Source: Axinella damicornis (lineage: Eukaryota > Porifera > Demospongiae > Axinellida > Axinellidae). Taken from it: 64,000 nt of DNA. Of this stretch, positions 1-8,278 are shown piece by piece; the stretch's first letter is position 1; each line of letters starts with the position of its first letter. The stretch lies in assembly GCA_963931865.1 (NCBI GenBank), contig OZ007515.1, positions 5,392,493 through 5,456,492 of the forward strand, in the 5' to 3' direction. The notes below the pieces were generated by a model. It ran no database searches. It was not told the DNA's origin and was given only the letters and a program-made list of their open reading frames with translations. Both the position numbers and the translations under genes were made by a program.

Positions 1-163
1 GTACTTCCCTGCACATTGCCTCCCGTCTCCTAAATTTAAATTGGCTGAAACACCACTCCTGTTCTGTAGCGTTTGTGCATGCTCCTTTGTACTCATTTTA
101 GGGTAGAGATTGGCTTTCGATTACCACTCGGCCATCAGCGATCCAAACAGTGTTCTTGTGGTC
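1..163. repeat. Decayed LINE 3' end and SINE-like relic upstream of gene A1
   Basis: This stretch matches the DNA upstream of every other A-type gene (7860-8065, 19440-19645, 30010-30230, 51490-51710). The first ~60 bases continue a degenerate reverse-transcriptase C-terminal region that is better preserved in those copies. The following GGTAGAG...CACTCGGCCATCAGCGATCC part resembles the hairpin and tRNA-like head of the SINE at 23320-23612. Here an internal ~50 bases are missing. No gene is supported. Confidence 0.5.
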
Positions 164-164
164 T

Positions 165-336
165 AGCAGGAAGGGATGTGGCTCCAGTAAAGAGAGAGAA
201 GTGGGTGGGGCTCGTGAGGTGGAGGGAATGGGTGGGGCTCCAACGAGCTATATAGCCTTATTATCCTAGCCCCCGTTGTTGACAACCCAAGCCAGACTCT
301 CCCGCCCCGACTCCTGAGATGTGAGATAGTAGAACT
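165..336 (+). promoter_or_regulatory. Promoter region of A-type gene A1
   Basis: The region starts with a module shared by A and B genes: GGGATGTGGCTCCAGTAAA followed by two GGGTGGGGCTC boxes (about 205-241). A TATA-like TATATA lies at 249-254, 88 bp before the ATG; the spacing is the same in the copies at 19826 and 51873. A short leader with CCCGCCCCGACTCCTGAGATG precedes the gene. That regulation acts here is inferred from conservation and position only. Confidence 0.5.
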
Positions 337-1293
337 ATGGCTCTTTTTCAAGGTGTTGCAAGGAAACTGGCTGTCTTTTTTGTTGCTCTGTCGGGCTTTG
401 GGTGGGTAGTGTGCACGGTCGGGTGTGTCTGCTTTATCGCAAACACCGCCAGTACGTACCCTACAAGCGAGCCATACTATTCTGCGATTGTGGTTGGGGT
501 TATGGTTTGTATTGGAGCCGTGATTCAAGCCGCCTTGTGGAGGCGCTGGAGTGCTATCGCAGGAACAGTGACAGCTCTTCTGAGTGTCAAGTATCTGGCA
601 ACCATTGGATATGTACTACACTCTACAGGGATTGATATTACGCTACAATCACGTGAAGTTCACTACTGGGACTACTTGATGTTTATTGGAGGTCTAGTAT
701 CGTGCTTCTTTTGGGCATTTGTTCTCATGCTATGGCCATTTTATAGCAATCCACGTCAAGATGGTGACCAAGATACCACAAAGGCAGAGCTACTCAAAGG
801 AGCAGCTAGAATAGTGGCCATAATATTCATCCTCCTCTCAATAGTTGGATGGTTATTTACCTGTGCTGGTCTTGGTCTAAAATATCCGTATGACACTGAC
901 ATCTATCCATATGACTACTTCTGCCAGAGAGTGGTGGGTCCGGTGGGTACAGTCACATACATTGCAGCTCTGATCCACGCTGGGACATGCATGTGCAAGG
1001 GTGTCAGTAAGGCCATGGGAGCAACAGCTGCCTTTCTTAGTGTTATCTACATTACAGCTGTGGGCTTCATTACGGTGTCAGTGGGCATAGAGATCCACCA
1101 AAATGAATGGCCAAATAACAGTGTTCCCAGCTGGATGAAATGGCAGTTTTCAGGAGGGATAATCTCGTGTTTCTTCTGGGCCATTGTCCTCATGCTGTGG
1201 CCATGGTATAGCCATACAAGCACAGTGAGCAGCACTGATGTTGAAACCCAGCCACTTATCACGACCGCCAGGCAGTCTATACACCAGTGTTGA
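337..1293 (+). CDS. A-type eight-membrane-segment protein, copy A1 (318 aa)
   Basis: Intronless ORF of 318 codons starting at the ATG conserved in all A copies. I do not recognise the family. Hydrophobic segments fall at about residues 10-35, 48-68, 72-96, 112-136, 156-181, 198-217, 224-250 and 268-292. The two halves look duplicated: each ends in a CFFWA(F/I)VLMLWP(F/W)YS motif (123-137, 278-292) and begins with an A-A/V-R-K/I-x-A-x-x-F segment ending GW. Basic residues (WRRW, KGAAR, KGVSKA) predict cytosolic even loops and cytosolic ends. Odd loops (36-47, 97-111, 182-199, 251-267) are then outside or luminal, and these are the parts that vary between copies. Loop 7 has an NNS glycosylation sequon. 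The tail contains ETQPLI, fitting a [DE]xxxL[LI] endosomal sorting signal. Function unknown; a receptor-like or transport role is possible but unproven. Confidence 0.85.
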   Translation: MALFQGVARKLAVFFVALSGFGWVVCTVGCVCFIANTASTYPTSEPYYSAIVVGVMVCIGAVIQAALWRRWSAIAGTVTALLSVKYLATIGYVLHSTGIDITLQSREVHYWDYLMFIGGLVSCFFWAFVLMLWPFYSNPRQDGDQDTTKAELLKGAARIVAIIFILLSIVGWLFTCAGLGLKYPYDTDIYPYDYFCQRVVGPVGTVTYIAALIHAGTCMCKGVSKAMGATAAFLSVIYITAVGFITVSVGIEIHQNEWPNNSVPSWMKWQFSGGIISCFFWAIVLMLWPWYSHTSTVSSTDVETQPLITTARQSIHQC

Positions 1294-1591
1294 GTGGTTT
1301 GATTTTCTAAGTTACATTGCATGATACATTGTAACTTTACTTCCTTATTATTATAATGCAAAACTCTTGTGTACATAGCTATATCATGTTCATGGTCATC
1401 CAAATTTAGAACTGGGAGCAAGGTAGCATCATTTCCAGGCCTTCCAATACATAGCTACCTTTGAGTTATTTTGACTAGCAATGGCTACTGTGCCACTGCC
1501 AGTAGCTAGCTGTAGCACTGTGTAGTGCCATCTTCTCAATGCAGATAAGGGGTGGAGACTGGTAAGTAGCTAAGCAACAAGATCAGCCTTA

Positions 1592-1633
1592 CCAGACCCC
1601 TTGATCATCCAGCTGGATGATCAAGGGGTCTGG
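1592..1633. repeat. Perfect 42-bp palindrome downstream of A1
   Basis: Each 21-base arm starts CCAGACCCCTTGATCATCCA and the arms meet without a spacer. Identical copies lie at 9543-9584 and 53125-53166. In the unit after the broken A gene (about 31677-31697) only one arm remains. It would form a strong hairpin in RNA or cruciform in DNA. It could be a 3'-end signal or an old foldback insertion; the sequence does not decide. Confidence 0.8.
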
Positions 1634-1841
1634 CGCATATATCGTTTACAGTACATGTATAATATGTGGAAAATGTTCTAGTACGCATTTACCATCACCA
1701 CATGACGTGACTATCACATGAATGTCCAATGCTATGTAGATCTGTCACAATTTAATATTAGCTAGTAAAACTTTCGCACTGAGTGTGCAAGGTCTAACCA
1801 CACAGCAGGTTGCCATGCACAGTCATGTCAACAGGAAGTGA

Positions 1842-1879
1842 ATGCAATCAATTTGGCTTCATGCAATCAATTTGACTTC
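1842..1879. repeat. 19-bp minisatellite, two copies
   Basis: Two tandem copies of ATGCAATCAATTTGGCTTC (the second has G to A). The same site has four copies at 9793-9868 and one at 53371-53389. Confidence 0.8.
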
Positions 1880-2477
1880 ATGCATAGAGTAGCATGAAAC
1901 ATGAGACACATGAAGCCATAATTGGTCATCTTGAAGTAGAGGCTTCTCATGCAGTTGCCATAAACGGCTATAAATATCACATCAGTTCCTGTTAGCTGCA
2001 ATGGAAGCTAGCTACAGCTATAGCGGATCAATCATGGAACTCAAATGAAAGGGCTGGAAACCACGCCAGTTTTTATGCCTCTTTTCCATTAGTCATGCAT
2101 CTTGATCAGCTCTAGCTAACCACAGAAGCAGCTCTGAAGTCCTGGCTCGGAGGTCAGTGGTTGCAGTTTCCGGCCTTGTACAGCTAATATATATGTAGCT
2201 AATTATGTAGCTACACTGCACAATCATAGTTAGCCATACACAGAATATGCTTAGCGTAGTTGCAGTGAGGACTCAGTAACAACCCCAACAGTTGGAGTGT
2301 GGTCTCTAATAAGAACCTACGAGTTGGTAGAATCCCTGAGCATGAGAACATTGTGTTTCAAACTCAAGCAGCTGTAGTGTAGGTTATAGGTGGTGTATAG
2401 CATAGTAAGCCTTGATGAATGCTAAAACATTTTCACAATGTCATTTTGACGTGCACTTCTGTTCTGTATAGGGTACC

Positions 2478-2717
2478 AGCAGGAGGGGATGTGGCTCCAG
2501 TAAATGAGAGAGAAGTAGGTGGGGCTCCTGCGAGGCGGAGGGAAGGGGGTGGGGCTCCAAAGTCCTCCGACATGACACCGTTGTTGGTGTGCATGCAGTC
2601 TCGCGAAGCCAAACTCTCGCTAGCTTCTGGCTTCGCGATACTAGTGACAGAGTCCTGCTATAAAGTGACTGGACTCTCTTGAAGCAAAACTGCACTGGGT
2701 TGCCGGATAGAAGAACC
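2478..2717 (+). promoter_or_regulatory. Promoter of B-type gene B1
   Basis: It contains the shared module (GGGGATGTGGCTCCAGTAAA, then GTGGGGCTC boxes around 2518-2558), a conserved inverted repeat TCGCGAAGCCA...TGGCTTCGCGA at 2601-2638, and TATAAAG at 2659-2665. TATA lies 59 bp before the ATG, predicting a start near 2690 and a ~28-nt leader. The same order and spacing recur before the other intact B genes. Confidence 0.65.
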
Positions 2718-3704
2718 ATGGCTCTTTTTCTGGGTGTTGCAAGGAAACTGGCTGTCGTTTTTGTTGCTCTGTCGGGCTTTGGGTGGGTAGCGTGCACAGT
2801 GGGGTGTGTCTGCTTTATCGCAAACGTCGCTACGTACCCTACAAGCATTCGTACCTCTATCTATGCTACAAGCGAGCCATACTATTCTGCGATTGTGATC
2901 GGGGTTATTGTTTGTATTGGAGCCGTGATTCAAGCCGCCTTGTGGAGGCGCTGGAGTGCTATCGCAGGAACAGTGACAGCTCTTCTGAGTGTCAAGTATC
3001 TGGCAACCATTGGATATGTACTACACTCTACAGGGATTGATATTACGCTATGGCAATCACGTGAAGTTCACTACTGGGACTACTTGATGTTTATTGGAGG
3101 TCTAATATCGTGCTTCTTTTGGGCATTTGTGCTCATGCTATGGCCATTTTATAGCAATCCACCTCAAGATGGTGACCGAGACACCACAAGAGCAAAGCTG
3201 TTCAAAGGAGCAGCAAGGAAAGTGGCCATAATATTCATCTTGCTCTCAATCGTTGGATGGGTATTTACCTGTGTTGGTATTGGTCTTCTTCCTCGGTACT
3301 CTCCATTAGACTACCCCTACTGGAGCGTCTGCCTGATGGGTCCACTCACATACATTGCAGCTCTGATCCATGCTGGGTCATGGAAAGGTGTCAGTAAGGC
3401 CATGGGAGCAGCAGCTGCCTTTCTTAGTGTTATCTACATTACAGCTGTGGGCTTCATTACTGTATCTGTGGGCATGCACATGTACCGGATTGACCATAAT
3501 GAAAACCCTGCATGGTGGCCATATAACGCTGGTGTTCCCAGCTGGATGAAATGGCAGTTTTCAGGAGGGATAATCTTGTGTTTCTTCTGGGCCATTGTCC
3601 TCATGCTGTGGCCATGGTATAGCCATACAAGCACAGTCAGCAGCACTGATGTTGAAACCCAGCCACTGATCACGACCGCCAGGCAGTCTATACACCAGTG
3701 TTGA
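2718..3704 (+). CDS. B-type eight-membrane-segment protein, copy B1 (328 aa)
   Basis: Intronless ORF read from the ATG at 2718, in an ACCATGG context conserved in all B copies. The open frame extends 13 codons further upstream, but without an ATG. Same architecture as A1: eight hydrophobic segments in two four-segment halves, and the same TSTVSSTDVETQPLI tail. B differs from A by L for Q at residue 5, a longer first outer loop (extra SIRTSIYAT), a different loop 5 (LLPRYSPLDYPYW), HAGSWKGVSK in cytosolic loop 6, and a longer loop 7 (YRIDHNENPAWWPYNAG). All length changes against other B copies are multiples of three. It follows A1 in the same direction after ~1.4 kb and has its own TATA box, so a shared transcript is unlikely. 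Confidence 0.85.
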   Translation: MALFLGVARKLAVVFVALSGFGWVACTVGCVCFIANVATYPTSIRTSIYATSEPYYSAIVIGVIVCIGAVIQAALWRRWSAIAGTVTALLSVKYLATIGYVLHSTGIDITLWQSREVHYWDYLMFIGGLISCFFWAFVLMLWPFYSNPPQDGDRDTTRAKLFKGAARKVAIIFILLSIVGWVFTCVGIGLLPRYSPLDYPYWSVCLMGPLTYIAALIHAGSWKGVSKAMGAAAAFLSVIYITAVGFITVSVGMHMYRIDHNENPAWWPYNAGVPSWMKWQFSGGIILCFFWAIVLMLWPWYSHTSTVSSTDVETQPLITTARQSIHQC

Positions 3705-4204
3705 TTGGTTTGATTTAGTACATTTTCTGACTTTGCAGGATAAATATTGTGATTACTTCTTATACATTATAATTACTTTTGCTTACAGTACGTAGTGCAA
3801 ACTTTTGTATATAATTTTCATTTGTCATCTTTACAGTTATCAGGAAGGGCTCTCATGGCAATGCAACTTGTTGCTTTCCACTGCCCTGCTACTTCTTTTT
3901 GCCTCTGTAGCTACCTCGTCTTTCTGCACTGATGAATAATAATGATAATTTTATTAACCAGTTTCTCACTGGTAATAACAATTGACTGTTGATTATACTG
4001 ACACCAGGGTGGGCCCAGGTTTGGCTATGCCACTGCTTGTAGTCATTGATATGACTGTCAATAATCAAATCAAGTAATGCAGTGCTTCCACTAAACTCAT
4101 GAATGGGATAACACGGATGCTTGCATGTATTATTATGCTGTTAGTAATAAGCTATCCGTCTGATCACCTGTTTTAGTGTCTGATGGAATGCAGTCCAAAT
4201 ATTC
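3705..4204. other. 3' flank of B1
   Basis: Noncoding. It is shared with the flanks of the fusion gene (20765), B5 (46977) and B6 (56286). It contains acceptor-like CTTTGCAG, TTGCTTACAG and TCTTTACAG and an (AAT)n/TTTATT stretch near 3938-3955. On the minus strand that reads AATAAA, in the right place to end the minus-strand remnant that follows. No ORF is supported. Confidence 0.5.
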
Positions 4205-4600
4205 AGCTCTAGGCTGCATGGTCATGCCATTTTATGATCGGGCCCGACCAGCCCAAGTTGTCGCTTGGATACACATACACAGTTTCACCATCACATGGGC
4301 AGTAAACTCTGTATTTCCCAGTTAGTCCATCGTACGTAGTAATCTGACCCTTGAACCACTGTCTTTCTAGATGCCACTGAATTTCATAAGAGTGTCATGT
4401 TTGGAGGCTTGTACACAACAGTTACTGCATTGTCAGCCCTAAAACAGAAATAATTTTTCTAAAACCAAGTTTTACATTATCATAATCATAATAACTACTA
4501 TGAACACATGGTGATTATACTTCAAATGTCTTCAGTTAGCCCTGATAATACTTCAAAGTCACTGTCGCTGTCATCGTTGGTTGATATGACTGTGTGGTGT
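4205..4600 (-). pseudogene. Remnant of minus-strand acidic/Tudor-like gene, unit 1
   Basis: A degenerate copy of the two-exon minus-strand segment best preserved at 14208-14580. The Tudor-like part (about 4225-4440) is recognisable but lacks bases in two places. The splice donor after the acidic exon (NDDSDSDFEVLSGLTEDI, about 4522-4590) is lost, so the frame runs into a stop. Not a working copy. Confidence 0.55.
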
Positions 4601-4681
4601 CTTAGCCTAATAGCTAATAGTAATATGTAATTCAACTGGCGAAAAAGGCACAAAAATAATATGATGTTCTTGCACTTCAAT

Positions 4682-4743
4682 ACTCTGGAGGCGGGGCTGC
4701 AATTGTCTGGAGATGGGGCTGCAATCATCTGGAGGCAGAGCTG
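4682..4743. repeat. GGGGCTGCAATCGTCTGGAG minisatellite
   Basis: About three imperfect ~23-bp repeats of the form GGCGGGGCTGCAATCNTCTGGAG. It recurs at the same place in each unit with different copy number: about 12475-12570, 14682-14710, 21725-21805, 37995-38095, 47940-48025 and 57265-57370 (longest). Confidence 0.75.
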
Positions 4744-4784
4744 CTGTGTTTATGTATATACCTAGTAGTGAAATGACCAGCCAC

Positions 4785-5025
4785 ACAGTCACTTGCCTCT
4801 TACATGTAGACTCTTAGTCATTTTGGCTTGATACATAGTTTAAGTTAAACTGTCCTGTTCTGTGCACTTACGTTATGTGGTGATGGTAAACGTGTTCATA
4901 GAAGGGACACACTTTCCATAGGTTGTGCAGCAATTGACTTGCAAAAAGTGTAAAATATCCCTGGGTTACCCTTCCCATGGGTGTCTCATGGTTAAGTCAC
5001 CAGAACCCATGGGAGCATTTTATAT
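4785..5025. other. Locally inverted segment of the unit tail
   Basis: Sequence here reads as the reverse complement of 57685-57930 in the last unit: CATGGTTAAGTCACCAGAAC appears where other units read GTTCTGGTGACTTAACCATG. Flanking sequence is in the normal direction. About 270 bases left of the inversion and ~60 right of it are missing compared with 57410-57990. Confidence 0.65.
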
Positions 5026-6555
5026 CCTTTTGTTAGAGTGCACTAAGTGCATGTTAGTTAGTTAGTCAGTTAGTTATAGTTATTGATGTGGATATACAGT
5101 ATACTATAGGCATACATGTAGGTACATGTAATGGAAACGCGCATGCACACACCTAGAACCAGCGCCCTGGCCCTAACCCATTGCTCAACTTCCTGCCAGA
5201 CCGTTAACCACTTTGTAAATAATCATTTTTAACAGGAAAAGTCCCTTCAAGCCTAATGGCTGTATATGGTCTGCCAGGGAGTCCTGCATACAAGTGCGTA
5301 ATGAAACCTAGCCAGTATAGATGCATCCACATTTTGCACACAGCATTCCTGTCAACAGGAAATAAGTGCATGCACAGAACTAGTCTCATTCCCAGACCCT
5401 CAATATGCACGGAGGTTCTGGGCACGAGACTAGCACAGAACAGGAAAGTTTACACTATGTATGAAGCCAAAATGACCAAGAGGCCATGCAGTGATTGTGT
5501 GGTACAGCAGATACGTATGACACTGCACCATCATAATAATACCAAACCGCCGTCCAATAACAAAAATTTTAATAGTTAGCTCAGTGAGGACCATGGATAA
5601 TAGACACTAACGTTATCCATGGTGAGGACTCCCCATGCAGTCATGGCCCCAACTGCTGTGTTCTGATCTCTCAATTTACTGGGAAGAACCTAGAGCGAGT
5701 GCGGCAGTGTCTGGACGGTGAGGAAGTGTCCTGGATGCCCGGCTCAGGCCTTCGTCATCCTGCACGTACTCTATCATGACCATGCAGGTAGGCTCAGCCT
5801 CCAGCCTCATGAGCAGTGATGAAAAGCAAAGCTGCAGGGACTCGATTGGGAACAATATACCACATAGCTATCAACCTACATCCTTTCACCACCTTGAGGA
5901 GTGCATTGGCTCACCAACTAAGTCTCCTTTAGCGAAGAAGGTTTAGTCAAAACATGCAGGATTGAGATTTGAACTACTAGTAAGCTGTATGTATTTAATA
6001 CATTGTATTACCATCAAACAAGGGTCCACCTTACTGCATTATACACGCCCTGGAGTGGTGAAAAATTCTGATGGCCCCCTCGATCACACAAGGTGGGCCC
6101 TGCTGAAAATCAAGTTTATCCCATGCACAGACCCTACATTCTCCTGTATCCGTAACAGATTCCATACTGCACATTTCACATGCCGTCATGATTGTATAGA
6201 TTATACAATCATGAAGTAGCGCACGGGGTATGTGCTCTGCTGAGCACCTCTAGTTGGGTAGAGTGAACAAAGTGTGAACAATAATTATGACTAGCTACTG
6301 GTTTTGTGTGGATTTCCACCATAATTATAATACCAGCTCCTACTACCTCTGCATAAGCTTGATTGAGTTGATGCCATGGACTCTCTGATCCTAATTTGCC
6401 AATGGTGATATACCATAACTCACATCCCAATAATACACCTAAGCCTTCCTTCCATCAACTATTAATGGCTGCTGTTGGTTGGTGATGATACAAGCCTTGT
6501 GATAGGAAAATAATAATTCATACTGCAGATCCTCCTAATATATTACAAGTTGTGT
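5026..6555. other. Unit 1 tail, noncoding
   Basis: Repeat-unit tail with (TTAG)n near 5052-5085, a small foldback at 5380-5433 (ends CTAGTCTCATTCCCAG / CTGGGCACGAGACTAG), the palindromic micro-element at 5592-5621, and an inverted repeat around 6185-6215 (CATGATTGTATAGATTATACAATCATG). Short ORFs are not conserved between units and I see no gene. Confidence 0.55.
5592..5621. mobile_element. Degenerate copy of the 40-bp palindromic micro-element
   Basis: A shortened version (right arm missing ~10 bases) of the palindrome intact at 22936-22975 and 32141-32180. It is flanked by GTGAGGAC on both sides, the same 8-bp duplication as the copies at 15861, 22936 and 49171. The insertion therefore predates unit duplication. 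Confidence 0.7.
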
Positions 6556-6559
6556 GTTG

Positions 6560-6745
6560 GGGGGGTGTGACTCCAGTGACACGAGACAAGTAGGTGGCCA
6601 GGGCTCCTGTCCAGAGGAAGTGAGAGGTGCAGAAATGGTGGCCCTAGTCCTCCAGCACTGTTGTTGACTCAGTTGCTGTGTATAGTCTCGTGAAGTGAAA
6701 CTTGCCCGTGCTGTGTTTAGAGTCTGCATGACTTTGCGAGACTGA
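6560..6745. promoter_or_regulatory. Decayed copy of the B-gene promoter (no gene follows)
   Basis: ACTCCAGTGACACGAGACAAGTAGGTGGCC...GGGCTCCTGTCC...TAGTCCTCCAGCA...TTGTTG...AGTCTCGTGAAG aligns in order with the B1 promoter at 2490-2610. No ATG-GCT-CTT gene start follows. Parallel copies are at 16890-17065, 23203-23319 plus 23613-23690, and 50195-50385. Probably the promoter of a lost family member; activity unknown. Confidence 0.5.
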
Positions 6746-7104
6746 TGATGTATTCCCGGCAACAGTATTTGCAGAATCAGCTAGGGTATAGTCTCACAGG
6801 CCATGCAGCCCACTTCTGTACTTTTGCCGTTCTGGTATCCCTACATCTTGTTACATTTCATGTGTTGATCAAGATGTTCATAATGGCCAAACCAAATATG
6901 CATCTTCAACTGCAAACAAACCTGTTCAACCTTTCCATAATTATGAAATTATCCAAAAATGTGGAAAGCAGCAAGTGTTGTAGCTACCCATACCAAAATC
7001 AAAAGCTAATCGTAGTCCATCTGGGTAGCTACAGACTATATCCCTACTATCAATACTAAGTAAGCTCCTGGCAAAGCATTTTCACTCATGATCAGTACTT
7101 AGCA

Positions 7105-7700
7105 ACCATCCGGCTGAACACCAACCACTTTTAGATATACAGTGGGGATTCCAAAGGGGTAAATCTACCACCATAGTGCTACTCTATCACACAAGAATGG
7201 GCAAGGCTCCTATAGATCAGAACCATGAGATATGCTGTGTGTTTTTCGACCTGAAGAAAGCATTTGACACTGTAGCTACCTCACAGAAGCTTGTTGAACA
7301 GCCACTGGTCCTAAGGTTGATTCACATCTACCTCGTGAGCAATGGGTAGTTGTAAATGGAAATCCAACACAGGTGATTTCCAGAGTGCCACAGGGTTCAG
7401 GTTTGGGACCATTACTTTTCCTCATATAGACAGCATCTCTTCCCTGAATCTATCTAAAGGGACCAATTATACGCTGATGACATGTTGCTCTATAGGACCA
7501 TTTACTCAAACGTACTGCTGATTATGCTTAACTTCAGAAGGACATCGATTTATCAGTGGTCAGCAGCCACTCATTCAATGTATCCAAGTGCAAGAGTGTG
7601 GTGATTACAAGAGGAATTCAAATCAATCCATCAACAATGAGCCTTAACAATATCCCATTGGAAATGGTGTAGGTACCAGTATAAATTAATGCATGCCTCA
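7105..7700 (+). pseudogene. Old LINE reverse-transcriptase relic, unit 1
   Basis: Read with several frame breaks, this gives recognisable RT motifs: QWGFQRGKST, CVFFDLKKAFDT, RVPQGSGLGPLLF and YADDMLLY. The order and motifs match the RT of the intact LINEs here, but the sequence is clearly different, so it is an older and distinct element. Homologous relics are at 29136-29740 and 50725-51320. The intact LINE at 24012 inserted exactly between this relic and its left flank in unit 3. Confidence 0.75.
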
Positions 7701-7719
7701 AACGTGCTGGCATGGTTGT

Positions 7720-8065
7720 ATGTAGCTCTCATTAGACCAACTGAAAATATGCTCAAGGAACTTCCGTGCTAACTACCAGGACCTGCTTGATTTCCAGCTT
7801 CCCTCCCTCCAGAACCGAAGGCTCTATTTGTCTCTTTGTTCATTCTATAATATAATATTCTTCCCTGCACATTGCCTCCCGTCTCCATCATTTTAAATTG
7901 GCTGAAACACCACTCTTGTTCTCTAGCGTTTGTGCATGCTCCTTTGTACTCATTTTAGGGTAGAGCTGAATTAATTGACTTGGAGAGAAAATCTCTCCTA
8001 TATTGGCATGGCGAGATTTGCTTTCGATTACCACTCGGCCATCAGCGATCCAAACAGTGTTCTTG
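7720..8065 (+). pseudogene. 3' end of the RT relic and SINE-like relic upstream of A2
   Basis: NFRANYQDLL-like and FQLPSLQNRRLYLSLCSF-like codons correspond to the C-terminal part of LINE ORF2 (compare ...EYPAMLESLHIPPLGSRRLKMKVCLLHRM in the intact copies). Then comes the hairpin AGAGAAAATCTCTCCTATA... that resembles the SINE at 23480-23600. No function is inferred. Confidence 0.5.
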
Positions 8066-8069
8066 TGGT

Positions 8070-8278
8070 CTAGCAGGAAGGGATGTGGCTCCAGTAAAGA
8101 GAGAGAAATGGGTGGGGCTCGTGAGGTGAAGGAATGGGTGGGGCTCGTGAGGTGAAGGAATGGGTGGGGCTCCAATGGTATAGCCTAGCCCCATTGTTGA
8201 ATCAGTTCGTGCAGTCTCGCGAACCCAACCCAGACTCTCCCGCCCCGACTCCTGAGATGTGAGATAGTAGCTAGAACT
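8070..8278 (+). promoter_or_regulatory. Promoter region of A2
   Basis: As for A1, but the GGGTGGGGCTC element with its spacer is present three times (about 8108-8172) instead of two. A TATA-like GGTATAGCC lies at 8175-8183. AGTCTCGCGAA, shared with B promoters, is present at 8213-8223. Confidence 0.5.

Larger units (their letters stand above)
1294..2477. other. A-to-B intergenic spacer, unit 1
   Basis: Noncoding spacer between A1 and B1, aligning with 9242-10390, 31383-35440 (transposon-interrupted) and 52830-55070. It holds the A-gene 3' flank without a canonical AATAAA, the 42-bp palindrome (1592-1633) and the 19-bp minisatellite (1842-1879). Near 2320 it lacks about 1 kb that is present at 53890-54950. 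Confidence 0.6.

Noticed and set aside
163..528. Minus-strand ORF of ~120 codons over the start of A1, repeated over other A and B genes
   Set aside because: It is the antisense shadow of the conserved gene; it recurs only because the gene recurs, and its length varies with frame accidents.
1047..1421. Minus-strand ORFs over the 3' ends of the array genes (SGWVSTSVLLTVLVWLYHGH...)
   Set aside because: Antisense shadow of the last membrane segment and tail; no independent signals.
2679..2717. Upstream 13-codon extension of B genes (KQNCTGLPDRRT)
   Set aside because: The extension begins at TTG, not ATG, and lies in the predicted leader; the ACCATGG start is conserved in all intact copies.
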